From Icerya purchasi (taxonomy: Eukaryota; Arthropoda; Insecta; Hemiptera; Monophlebidae), in the NCBI GenBank assembly GCA_039619475.1, contig CM077116.1, forward strand, positions 99,679,164-99,743,163: a stretch of DNA of 64,000 nt, in the 5' to 3' direction. A model generated the notes under the pieces. That model worked only from the letters and a program-made list of their open reading frames with translations. It was not told the origin of the DNA and searched no databases. Below are positions 24,730 through 34,827 of the stretch, in pieces; the stretch's first letter is position 1, and each line of letters begins with the position of its first letter. The translations under genes and the position numbers were made by a program.

Positions 24730-26780
24730 CTATATATATATATATATATTTAAAATTATTTGTGTGACACATGATAAACAAATAATCAAATAAAACAACA
24801 TATATAATTTACACAAAAATAATACGAAGTGTTCGTTGCGTATAAAGGAGGTAGTTCGATATTTGCAGATGGCCAGCTATAAGAAATAATTATCGGACAA
24901 GAAACTATTAGCGGAATGTCACGTGCTAGACTTACCTACGAAAGATAGAGTAAAAGTTAGGTTTTCAAAATCTTTACACCTGTGTTAATTAAACGTTTTA
25001 CCCAATTTCATCAGTTTCCGACCACTGTAGATGACAAGGTAGATCAATGTAAACAAGAACGTAACGTTTTTAAACGAATCCTGTTAATTTCTTTTCACAG
25101 AGTTAAAAATAATCTTAAAAATAATTTATTTTATTTACGACTTGTAAATTTGTACTTTTTCGGTGATTTTTTAAAACTATACTTATTGGGCGAAAATTAT
25201 AATTTACTCTCATCAAAGTGTTACAATATTGAAAATGTAACGTTTTCACGATCGTTGCGATGTTAAAAAAAGTGTTATTTTTATTTATTTAACAGCGGTA
25301 AAAAGCGTTAGATTTCATTTTAAAAATAAACTTTATAGAAATGTAATTGACAAAAAATAAATAGATTGTACCAGTACGGACCTAACCGGATGCGATGCTT
25401 ATCGTAATCTAATAAAAATTCAAGTTACCGAAAAAATATCAAAACTGATGATTTTAATTTTTCCATAAAAGTGCTGTACAATCCGTGATTCGTATTTGAC
25501 TGTCGGAGCTATTACAATTCCCGAATCACGTAGAATGTTGTCATTGGTGAGGAAAGAGTATAGCATCAGGATGGAAAACAGACTATCAATGCGGATAAAT
25601 ACAATTGGCCGTTGGAAAGTAGAACAAACAACAAAAAAGTCAGCTACAATGGAGACGGAAAATATCATAAAAAGTGCGATATCCGATTGGCACAATCGAC
25701 GGATGTGTTATTGGACATTTTGTGGGAAATAATTTGCCACCGGGGACTCCGTCGGAAATTTTTTTTGGTCCCTTGAGGACACAATTTAACTTGTCCGGGT
25801 AATATTCTCATTGCGCACAGAAATGAGTTTCGAAGGAGACCCTGAAGACCGTTAATTTATGGGGGAGGTAGCTCTAAAACATAGAGTAGTGGATTGGTCG
25901 CCAGATCAACGTATACGTATATAATCATGTTATCCGGTACCAACGTAAGCCGAGAGCCGGAAAATTGTAGTTGTTGAATATCTGATTTTACAGTACTTTA
26001 GTAAAAGGATTGTGTTTTGATGAAACTTCGCGTATTTCTGTAATCATTTCGAAAACGGTCTAGAAAATCGAGTTTGCAGGTTCGAGTATTATAAGTGAAT
26101 CGATCAGTGATCTAAAGACGATTGTTTTCTGCTTTAGTTGTATATGATGCACGTGCTGCTACCGATTTTAAAAAGGACCAAGTTAAACACAAATTAAGCC
26201 TTTGTTTTCGTTCAAATATTCCTTTTTTTCGTACGCTAAAGTTGCTTAATCTGCGCCGAAATAAAAATGCTTAGTTGATAGAACAGCGGCTTATCCGATC
26301 TTTGCAGGTCCTTCCGGAGCACACGAACTTACAATATGGCGCCGTTTCGTTTTCTTTTCCTGAACTTGTCAACTAAGCACGGACGGGGTACGTTGTAAAT
26401 GACTTTACTGCGACTTCATTCTTATTTTACGGTTAATAAAGCTTCGTTTTTATATTTTAAAAATACCTCCCTCTTCCTCCACCGCGCATAGATACACGCG
26501 CACTAGAACTTACTCGTACATATGGTAATTATTATTTCGCGTACGTGAAAAAGTTCGTAAAACAGCGGCAGCGGGATAATGTTTATTTGAAAAGTAGCAA
26601 CATCCGGAATGTATAAATGGCACGCAACTGAATTTAAATGTGCTTGATTTTTAATGAAATTTTCTAAATGTGTTTTTAAGTGTAAAATTTCATCTTCGTG
26701 CGAGTTAATTTGCTGATATTAATTTTTTATCACATTTTTAATTTATTTTCTTTCCGTTTTATTGTTTATTGCTGCATTAG
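24730..26780. other. Gene-free intronic stretch
   Basis: No recognised gene. Open frames at 24982-25266 (+) and 25420-25735 (both strands) lack family resemblance. A CpG-richer spot near 26320-26410 has no supporting exon signals that I can defend. Confidence 0.4.
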
Positions 26781-26807
26781 ATGGGATTAAGGACGCAGAG
26801 ACGGAAA
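26781..26807 (+). CDS. Candidate 27-nt microexon in the host gene
   Basis: A T-rich tract ending in GCTGCATTAG is followed by 27 bases and then a consensus donor AAA|GTAAGT. The length is a multiple of three, so inclusion would preserve frame. In phase 0, matching the donor at 10392 and the acceptor at 59313, it encodes MGLRTQRRK. In phase 1, matching the alternative donor at 10429, it encodes DGIKDAETE with the flanking bases. The second reading looks more protein-like but would need another exon to restore phase 0. Splice signals are good by eye; no transcript evidence is available. Confidence 0.35.
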
Positions 26808-27429
26808 GTAAGTATAACTGAAAAATTTTATTTCAGGTTAAATATAGAAGAATATATGATTACATTAAATTTAGTCAACATAGGGGGCTAATAGCTTATC
26901 GTAACTACATACACAAACCGGAATTAGGAATTCAAGCGAACCCTGATCAGTTCTAGTGTTGCATTAAGAGAAGTGCATTCAGTGATAAAGTTACTAAATG
27001 CTTCTGATCTAACAAAGACGGTTCTAATGCAGTTGCTGACTACTTCTTAATTGGTGCAGATTTCATTTCTGCGGAATGAGAAACTCAATCAACATTACTT
27101 AGAGTTACTTAATAGAACTCTGTTATAGATTAGCCCGTGAAGCTACTGTTCGACCAAAGTTGAAATGTTGTACAGGTTCTGACGGTTTTCCGGCACTCTT
27201 CTTTGAATCGTGTTCCACAGCAGACCTTTAGTTGCAAAATATGGCCTGACGTGAATAACATCGATTTTTAGATTTAGTCATCAAAGTTTAATCGAAAGTT
27301 GCAGGTCCATCGCTATTTTGTTTTCTCCAGTTAGAATAATGTAAACTACAATTGGATTAAATAAATATTTTCAAAACAGAATCATTCCGCAACAAAACAT
27401 ATGTATTTTTATGTAACCGTGTGACGTAA
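26808..27429. other. Gene-free intronic stretch
   Basis: Nothing recognised between the candidate microexon and the outer border of the long inverted repeat. Confidence 0.4.
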
Positions 27430-27757
27430 TGACGTCGGGATTACCGATTTCAATGTGAACTTTTTAGGAATCGATAGAAGACCGCGTGAGTATACGAATA
27501 TCGTGTAAAATGCGCCTTTTTAATTTACACGAGAAATTTAAATATTAAACTGTATATAACGAATGTTATAGATAACCGTTTAGATGAAAATATGCAATAG
27601 ATTACAGATATTACGTTTACCTCGTGCAATCCGCAAGACCGATTATTCTAAAATGAAGCGCATTAAATATAAGGATGACTAAAATACAATAAAGTATAAT
27701 GCAAATAAAAATTTTAAATGGAATAAACATTTAACTACGTCATTTCTTACATTTATA
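27430..27757 (+). repeat. Left arm of a long terminal-inverted-repeat element
   Basis: This arm is inverted relative to 30368-30700. Shared blocks include CTGTATATAACGAATGTTAT (27550-27569, exact), ATCGATAGAAGAC, CAGATTACAGATATTA and ATTCTAAAATGAAG. By eye the two arms are roughly four-fifths identical over their best part. No coding region is visible. The outer border is not sharp, and I found no target-site duplication. Confidence 0.75.
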
Positions 27758-27907
27758 TTATTATATAAAAACACAAGTACTTCAATTGTGTTTTGTATGT
27801 TGTAGTGGCGAAAAAAAGTGCTAGTAATTACTGCAACATTCACAACGGGCTATGTGGAATTATTTTTACGTTTTACATTTGTTTATTAGTAATTCTTCAT
27901 GTATTTT

Positions 27908-27910
<3 letters not shown>

Positions 27911-27946
<36 letters not shown>
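27911..27946. repeat. GA microsatellite
   Basis: GA repeat of about 17 units with one AA interruption, between the inverted arms. Confidence 0.9.
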
Positions 27947-28306
27947 TAAATTTAAGATTAGCTTTAATGTTAATTATATTAGTAAGTAACATCAAATAGG
28001 AATAAATGTTTGTAATCCTATTTTCATTGTTAATGAATTCGTTGCTTATAAAATATGTTTATCGTTTATAAAAATGTAAATGATTAACAAAAAGTTAAAA
28101 ATGTTCATTATATTTATATAGTTATATATGAAGAATTATAGACTAAGAATTAATAATAAAAAAAATGGAAAATCAAAAAAAAAAAAAAAAATACCGACGT
28201 TGGTGGAAGATTTAAACTACTACACGCCCGATGTCGATAGTAATTATCATCACTTTCGTCACTACATCAAATAAAATACAACTGAAATAATTGCGATTTT
28301 ATAATA

Positions 28307-28328
28307 CAGTAGAACCTCGATTATCCGG
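28307..28328 (+). repeat. Tigger left terminal inverted repeat
   Basis: CAGTAGAACCTCGATTATCC; pairs with the inverted copy at 30346-30367 with one mismatch in the first 20 bases. Preceded by the target TA. Confidence 0.9.
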
Positions 28329-28346
28329 GCGAATGGCGGGGAAAGG

Positions 28347-29967
28347 TTAATTGAGACACTTTTTATTTAACAAATTAATATGGGTGTACCATGTCATGTT
28401 ATACTGTTTTATCAGGACTTGAAATATGAAGGAATCAGTATTTGTTTTTTGCGGTTTGAAAATTTTCCTTACCACAGTTGTAATTTTTCTCAAATTTATA
28501 ACGTCATGGAAATCAAAATTTTCCTGTTTGCTGAAGTTTAGAAGGATATCAACTGATTCCATTGCTTATCTTGGCTGAATTTTTTCTTTTTCAGCGCCAA
28601 CACTATCATCATTGTCGCTCTCATCGTCCTCTGAATCATCCTGTTGTGTAGATGGAGTACTACTTGTACTGCCATAACGAGCTGCTATGTCACTATCACA
28701 TAGACGTTCGAATCCCCCTCTTCATTAACATATTTTTATCGACGTTAGTGAAATCTAGAATTGATGTGGCCAGCTCAAAACAAGCTTCTATATCTCCTTC
28801 TTCTATATTTTCTTCGTCATCATAACCTTGATCTAAGATTTTTGCCCAGGAAAGTCTTAACGTACTTGCAGGTACGTTTTTCCAAGCATCACATACTGCG
28901 AAAATGGCATCTTTTATAGTCCACTTATTCAGAAAATCTTTCGTTGAATCAAAATTATAATTTTCTTGTAAAAGAAAATGGAGAAAAATCTATTTATACC
29001 TTCGTTTCAAACAGTAAATCACGCCTTGATCCATTGGCTGGATCAAGGAAGTCACGTTAGGTGGTAGGTAGTAGACAAAAATTTGACCATCCTTTGTTTT
29101 CAGAGTAGATTCTGAGGGGTGTGAAAGGGCATTATCAAGCAGAAGAACAGATCTTTTAGGTATCCCATTCTCATCCAGAAATTTCGTTACAGATGGTACG
29201 AAAACGTTGAAAAACCATTCACGAAAAATAGCCTGGTTCATCCAAGCTTTTGGGTGATTGTAATATTCACATGGAAAATATCTGATTTCTGTTCCTTTAA
29301 AAGATCTTGGTTTTTTAGCTTTCCCAATTACGGTCAATTTGATCTTGTGTGTCCCGGTCGCATTTGAACACGTCATAGCCGTTCTTTGCTAGATTTGTGT
29401 CCAGGAGCTGATTTTTCAGATCGCACAGCGAGTGATTTCGAGGGTAGCATTTTCCAGACTAAACCTGATTCATCTGCGTTGTACACTTGGTCAGGAGACA
29501 GGTTCAGTGTTGAAAGCAATGAATTGAATTCCTCATTGAACAATGTTGCAGCAGTCAAGTCTCCATTCAGAGATTCGCCTTGGATGTCTAATTGTCTTAT
29601 ACCGTGTCGAGTTTTGAACCTAAATAGCCAGCCCTGTGAAGCATTAAATGTTTCTTCAATTTTCAAATTTTCATGATACCATTTTGCCTTTTCACAAACC
29701 ATTGGTCCGGAAATCGGAATTCCTTCAGTACGTTTCTATTTAAACCAATGATAACTGTTTTTCTCGCAGCAGATAGCTTAGAAGTGAATTCTGCAGAAGA
29801 TATGAACTTAAAAATGTAATTTTTTCGTTTGATTAAGTCACGCATGTTCACCTACACCGAACTTATTCGCAAGATTTTTTTATAAGTTCACCACGATCTA
29901 CAGCACAGTTTATAATCAACACTTTTTTCTCTAGAGAAAGAACGACACATTTACGTTTAGCACTCAT
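28347..29967 (-). pseudogene. Tigger/pogo transposase (CENP-B HTH plus DDE_1), disrupted
   Basis: The reading starts at ATG 29967 with MSAKRKCVVLSLEKKVLIIN, the N-terminal HTH of pogo-like transposases. It then shifts frame to 29851-29663, again to 29702-29373, and again to 29376-28990. The catalytic acidic residues are visible: NADESGLVWK (first D), LLLDNALSHP (second D) and QPMDQG (third D), in the expected order. At 28990 a TAG interrupts KRRYK; past it the frame continues LHFLLQENYNFDSTKDFLNK and LSWAKIL. The last part at 28562-28347 contains MESVDILLNFSKQENFD. All three catalytic positions are kept, so the copy decayed by indels rather than active-site loss. The protein is expected to act in the nucleus on the TIRs. 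Confidence 0.9.
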
Positions 29968-30345
29968 TGTTGACCGCTCGGAACGACTATGCACAAACAA
30001 CAAAGGCCAAAATCAAACCGAGAAGTGTGAAATGATTAAATGAGCTGTTTGAAAACGACGAGAAGAGGGAACAATTTCTTAGAACAGTAACAGACCACTA
30101 AGGTAGGGCCGCTTACTAGCCGATGAATACAAATTCCCATCATTCATAGAACATTTTATTAAACTTGCGGCTGCATCTTTCTTGTCGGAAGTATGTACCG
30201 GGTCTCCGTCTTAATGTCCCAGGAACCTACGTACAACATACACGCTTACTGTTTACTCGCCTATGTCTTTTACTTTGGAACTGAACATTTTTTAGAATTA
30301 AAACCCTCTACAAAAAAAAAAAAAAAACATCTCGGAATAGTGAGC

Positions 30346-30367
30346 ACGGTTAATCGAGGTTCTACTG
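30346..30367 (-). repeat. Tigger right terminal inverted repeat
   Basis: Ends in TCGAGGTTCTACTG and is followed by the TA target duplication. Complements the left TIR. Confidence 0.9.
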
Positions 30368-30700
30368 TATATAAATTTAATAAATGACTTTATTTAAATT
30401 TTTATTCAATTTAAACTTTATATTTCTACTTAATTGTATTTTATATATTTAATATACTTCATTTTAGAATAATATCAGTCTTCCGACTGCACGAGCTAAA
30501 CATAATATCTGTAATCTGTTGCATATTTTTGTCTAAACGGCTATCAATAACATTCGTTATATACAGCTTAATATTTCAATTCCTCGCTTAAATCAAAAAA
30601 AGGTGTATTCCTACGTAGTCTTCTATCGATTTGCCAAGTTTCATTAAAATTGATGACGACCCCGATGTTGTGACGTTTCTCTTTGTAAGAGTTCTACAGC
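30368..30700 (-). repeat. Right arm of the long terminal-inverted-repeat element
   Basis: Inverse complement of the 27430-27757 arm: ATAACATTCGTTATATACAG at 30548-30567 is the exact complement of 27550-27569. Similarity runs to the Tigger insertion site at 30368, so Tigger landed close to the inner end of this arm. With Tigger removed the host element would be about 1.2 kb with arms of about 330 bp. Superfamily unknown. Confidence 0.75.
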
Positions 30701-31008
30701 AAGTAATACCTTGTTCACAAAATGACTGAATGGATGGAGATTGTAAATTAAATTACCGATATCTAGTTACATTTTTCGGTGAACCATACTGTACTGTTGA
30801 ATAAACTGCACAGATATAGAGTTCGTAATGAATTTCACTTTTTCCCGCATTCGCATCTATGTTACCATACGTGTTACCTAGTTTATTTAATGGCTAACAT
30901 TTACGCACGAATATATACCATATTCCGGTGTACTCTAAGGGTCCAATTTACTACTACTGATGTTTTTGATTTTAATTAACGATACTGGGAAAAAATTTAT
31001 GTTCAGAA

Positions 31009-31290
31009 ATTCTTTTATTTGCAGATGACCTTACTATTATACGTTTTCCACTTTGTACGGTGCTACTTACTACAAGATGACCTAAATAAAATAGTCTCTC
31101 GGAGTGAAAAAAACGAATTTTCTTTTAATTTTAATGGAAATAAAATTTAGTTATAATAAAAAGAAAGACTATATAAACTCTGAACTAGATAGAGAACTAT
31201 GAATTCCGGGCGTGCACATGGATGATAACATTAACTTTTCTTACCACAGATTCAAAAACTTTCCGATCCCCATTAGAACTGAAATAGTTA
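31009..31290 (+). pseudogene. Degraded non-LTR reverse transcriptase fragment
   Basis: The first frame reads LLFADDLTII, the FADD catalytic box. After a frameshift it reads LQDDLNKIVSRSEKNEFSFN and then, after another stop, GVHMDDNINFSYH. That is the normal order after motif C: the helix with QxDLN, then the YLGVxxDxxLxFxxH motif of the thumb. No other domain survives. Clade not assignable. Confidence 0.7.
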
Positions 31291-31742
31291 TTATGAATAA
31301 ACAAAAATCTAAAAAAAATCAAAAATTTAAAATAAGCATCGATGATTTTTTAAGGGGTTCTTACATTTAAAAAAAAAGAAAGAAAAAATATGCTTTAATT
31401 TTTTTAGGTACTTCATTAATATTATATGCAAAATTTTTTATTACAACTGTAATCAATAACGTACGTAATTTTTATTAATGTTTATACGGTAATTCATTTA
31501 TGTAAATTAATAATATATAAATCAAAATGATGAAAATTATTAATAGTATGAATATTAGTGAAAAACATATCGTTACTTATAAAATAAATATGCAAAACAA
31601 ATTTTCACTCTCGTTTTTTTTTTCAAAATTCTGGACACGGCCCTGTAGGAATGTATGTAGCAGTATTTATTTTAGTGAGCATTATGTACAACCTATTGAT
31701 TTAATCGATGAATTATACAAGATTTATGTGAGAATAATTAAC

Positions 31743-32755
31743 TTTTTTTTCTCCTACTCTGGGCGCGCCAGCAACCTTGTCCCAACAACATGATAAATTA
31801 GGAGATAGAATTAAATAGGCGGTCAGAAATGGAACTCACAAAGAATAGCATTAGTGGAACAGCTGAAGGCAACGGGTTGGAAAGGATATAGGTAGCGTTA
31901 AAGGGAGTAGGAAGACCCAAAGCTAAAAGTTGGGCGTAAAGAAGGAAGCGTTCGTTAAGGAGCGCAGAACATTCGAAAAAGGTATGATTTGGGTCACAAA
32001 TACAAGGAGACTCAGAAACATGAGAAGAGCAGAAACGAGATGGGAACAAAGCGAATCGAAAGCGAAAAGAAGGGAGTAGGGAATGATTAATTCTGAGTCT
32101 AATTAAGGAAACAACAATGGAACGACGACAGACAGGAGTAGAATGAAACCAAGGCTGGAAACGAGGAACCGGTTGAATAAGAGGTACTGCGCAATCGATT
32201 TGAGAATAAACCAAAGTCTGGAATGATTAGAGCGTAATAGGGAAAGAATGTCTGAAGGAGGGAAAGCTTCGAGGAAAGGACCATTGCGGGCGGCTGAGTG
32301 AGCTAAAGAGTCAGCTGAGTCATTGCCCTCTATATTGGAATGACTAGGAATTCATAGAAAGTCTATGAGAATGAAACGGGACGAGAACAAAGCGGAGACG
32401 AGAGATCGAATAGAGAGAATGATACTGTCAGAGGAATGAGAAGGAAGAGAGGAGATGGCTTGAAGAACGGCTTTGGAGTCGGAAATGATCAGGAATTTGT
32501 AAACCCCACTTGTAGAAGATATAAAATGAATGGCACGAATAATTGAGATCGATTCGGCCGACAAGATAGAGCAGAAAGAAGGAACTCTGAAGGACTCCGA
32601 GTGCAGAAACGTAGGAGACGTAAACGCACCACCCACACCCTTATCACTCTTGGAGCCATTCGTGAAGATTAAGACATGGGAAGGAAAAGAAGAGTCCAGC
32701 AGATGAAGGAATTCGAAGTTGACTATATTGTGATTAATTTTCACATGATGTAACT
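31743..32755 (-). pseudogene. RNase-H-type LINE (family C), 5'-truncated copy 1
   Basis: On the minus strand 32744-32352 carries the RNase H start: FTNGSKSDKGVGGAF, then ILSAESISIIRAI and LIISDSKAVLQAI. The frame is stopped at 32352 by TGA where WVPSH has its Trp. Downstream IEGNDSADSLAHSAARN is readable in another frame, and 32214-31798 holds the C-terminal tail with RRSIVVSLIRLRINHSLLPS and the C.CD..HT.FEC cysteine-histidine motif. The 3' end is GGCGCGCCCAGAGTAG followed by an A run (31743-31750 on this strand as T). The RT part is missing (5' truncation). Not functional. Confidence 0.85.
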
Positions 32756-32759
32756 AAAA

Positions 32760-33053
32760 CAAATATATATAAATATATTAATCTGTGAACGCACGGTCCA
32801 GTTGAACATGTGTGTGGTGAGTGGAGGAATTAGTTTACATATGCTATAAATGTTTTTTTTTTTATGTTGTATGTATTATGTATGCTGTAATTGGCCTTTT
32901 GGTCGTTACGTTTATGTAAATAAATAAGTACGTAACATTACACCTGTCGGCTGTCACGTATTTATTATTTTTGCAATAGTTTTGTTTTTCAGTAAAACAC
33001 ACTTCTTACGCATACAGAAGTAAAATGTAAAATCTTTATACATTTTACTTTTA

Positions 33054-33111
<58 letters not shown>

Positions 33112-33404
33112 TGTATGAAAATGTAAAAAACCTGAAATATAATTATGTTCGTTATAGATGGAGGTGAAGCACTGTTTTTTTATGCTTACTTTTCACAAGC
33201 ATGTACAACTGTCCTTAAAGATAGTTAAACGAATTACAGTAATTACCTTGTAAAGCTGAACTGGCGATAGTTTGCTCCCATTGTTAGGAACAATATATAT
33301 ACGGAGAATGGAATAAGGAATTTTTGAAGCAATTTAAACGTAGACACTATTTTAAGATAGTGATATCAATTTCTAAAACAGTATGGTTTAAAGCTACTTC
33401 GACA
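32760..33404. other. Gene-free stretch with a long TA microsatellite
   Basis: No gene. It contains about 24 TA units at 33058-33105. Confidence 0.5.
33058..33105. repeat. TA dinucleotide microsatellite
   Basis: About 24 uninterrupted TA units. Confidence 0.9.
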
Positions 33405-33411
33405 GTGATGA

Positions 33412-33720
33412 TTATATAAGTACAACGGTAAGCCTACGGACCGGTCATTACCGGTTAGCGGAACATCTGGTTACAGTTCATATAGCAACAGGCAATACTT
33501 ACCCTAAATGCGGTTTAGAAGGCTCAACAACAGTTCATACAGTCTGGCAGTGCGAATACAACACAGAGGGTAGATTTAGGGTTAATCTCGTGAAAGAGGT
33601 TTTGAAGTAACTGTAATTCAAATTGTTTCGAACCCCGATTCTTATTTAAGCAGTACATCAAGGGCAATCAAACACAAATGTAGTCGATGGCCGTTAATAA
33701 ACTTAAATAAAGAATTAATC
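33412..33720 (+). pseudogene. Degraded C-terminal tail of a LINE (zinc-finger-like)
   Basis: The frame around 33421-33610 reads TVSLRTGHYRLAEHL, then YPKCGLEG and TVHTVWQCEYNTEGRFR. This matches the layout downstream of RNase H in I/R1-type LINEs: RTGH..L..HL, C..CG, H..W.C. The first cysteine of the usual CP.CG has been replaced. Frame is lost beyond 33610. No RT or RNase H is left. Confidence 0.6.
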
Positions 33721-34419
33721 TGGCCGCAAAAGTTTGGTTTAAAAAAAAAAATCTTGTTGAGGGATGTTGCGAATAATATTGTTCTATTAACTTGCTTTAA
33801 CAGATGCCTACATTCATCAAAAGTGATTACAAAACTTTCTTTCCTCGCTGTATCTATTCTTGGAAATATGATTATTTTAAAGGTCGTTTGTCCAAAAAGA
33901 AAAACGACATTGCGAATCTTACTTTGTAGGTTATATTAATTGCACGCTAAACGATATGAGCTTTCCCTGAAAACGACAAAAATAAGTTTTTATATTTTTA
34001 GAATAAGATTTAAAAAGTCGCAGTTTTTAGATAACTCTTTTTTCTTCCGAAAGAATATACTTTCGCACTGGTATTTTTCTTTCAATTATTATGATATATT
34101 TAAATAAATCGACGTATTTTTAAATTCAATATTTTCTAAATGTAGTGTCACTATAGACATCCTGTTTGTTTTAATAAGAGAAAATAAATCATAACCGCAA
34201 ATAACAAAAACATCTTAAGATTGATTATAAATAGGTATGTGCTAGAAAGGTTTGGTTTTTTGTTTTTGTTTTTTTTTTTTTTTTTTGTAATCATTTTAGT
34301 ACGTATATTTATTTTAAAAATTTTTTACTTATATTTATAATTATCCGTTATTTAATTTTTTTGCGCGGATACATCAACTGCAAAAATAAAACTGACAGTC
34401 CGCTAGCGCGGTCAATATA

Positions 34420-34454
<35 letters not shown>

Positions 34455-34677
34455 GAAAAAAGTGTACGTGCGAAATCTTCTACATTAAAAATACGCATTC
34501 ATTAGGCTACTTAAATTTGCCCAAAACAGTTCGAAAATTCGACCTGCTAATTCTTTGAAAAGTGACAGATATTTTTCCGAACTTTTAGAAAGTTTTTAAT
34601 AACCGGCCTAGCAGTTTTGCAAACGAGCATTGACATTATCTGGAATTTTTTAATGTGCCTATTGTTTTTGCCTTTTG
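33721..34677. other. Gene-free stretch
   Basis: AT-rich DNA with a 32-nt T run at 34422-34453. No gene seen. Confidence 0.45.
34422..34453. repeat. 32-nt poly-T run
   Basis: Uninterrupted T run; could be a retrocopy tail on the minus strand, but nothing recognisable follows before the Jockey element. Confidence 0.9.
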
Positions 34678-34688
34678 TAGAGAGCGTC
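34678..34688. repeat. Candidate target-site duplication, 3' side of the Jockey element
   Basis: TAGAGAGCGTC abuts the poly-T (poly-A) tail. TAGAGACGTC at 39210-39219 differs by one missing G, consistent with an 11-bp target duplication plus one indel. Confidence 0.5.
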
Positions 34689-34711
34689 TTTTTTTTTTTT
34701 TTTTTTTTTTT

Positions 34712-34735
34712 GCGTACCGACCTGTACGGTAGGTC
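34712..34735 (-). promoter_or_regulatory. 3'-terminal stem-loop region of the Jockey element
   Basis: The minus strand just before the A tail reads GACCTACCGTACAGGTC followed by GGTACGC. GACCT can pair with AGGTC, or TACCG with CGGTA, two mutually exclusive hairpins. LINE 3' ends are often recognised by their own RT; a role here is inference. Confidence 0.4.
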
Positions 34736-34827
34736 ATTAACGCAATAGCTAACACTAACAAAACAGAACTTAGCAACAACGTGTTACAATAAACACCGTT
34801 GTTCTGTTAAATTATTTGTAAATTTAA

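Larger units (their letters stand above)
28307..30367 (-). mobile_element. Tigger/pogo DNA transposon, full length with TIRs and TA duplication
   Basis: The element starts CAGTAGAACCTCGATTATCC and ends with the inverse TTAATCGAGGTTCTACTG. TA flanks both ends (28305-28306 and 30368-30369), the target duplication of pogo-type elements. At 2061 bp it has a usual Tigger size. It encodes one transposase on the minus strand, broken by a nonsense codon and several frameshifts, so this copy should be non-autonomous. It inserted into the inner end of the right arm of an older inverted-repeat element, dating it later than that element. Confidence 0.93.

Noticed and set aside
25420..25735. Overlapping open frames on both strands (91 and 78 codons)
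   Set aside because: No family resemblance and no splice or promoter context; likely chance.
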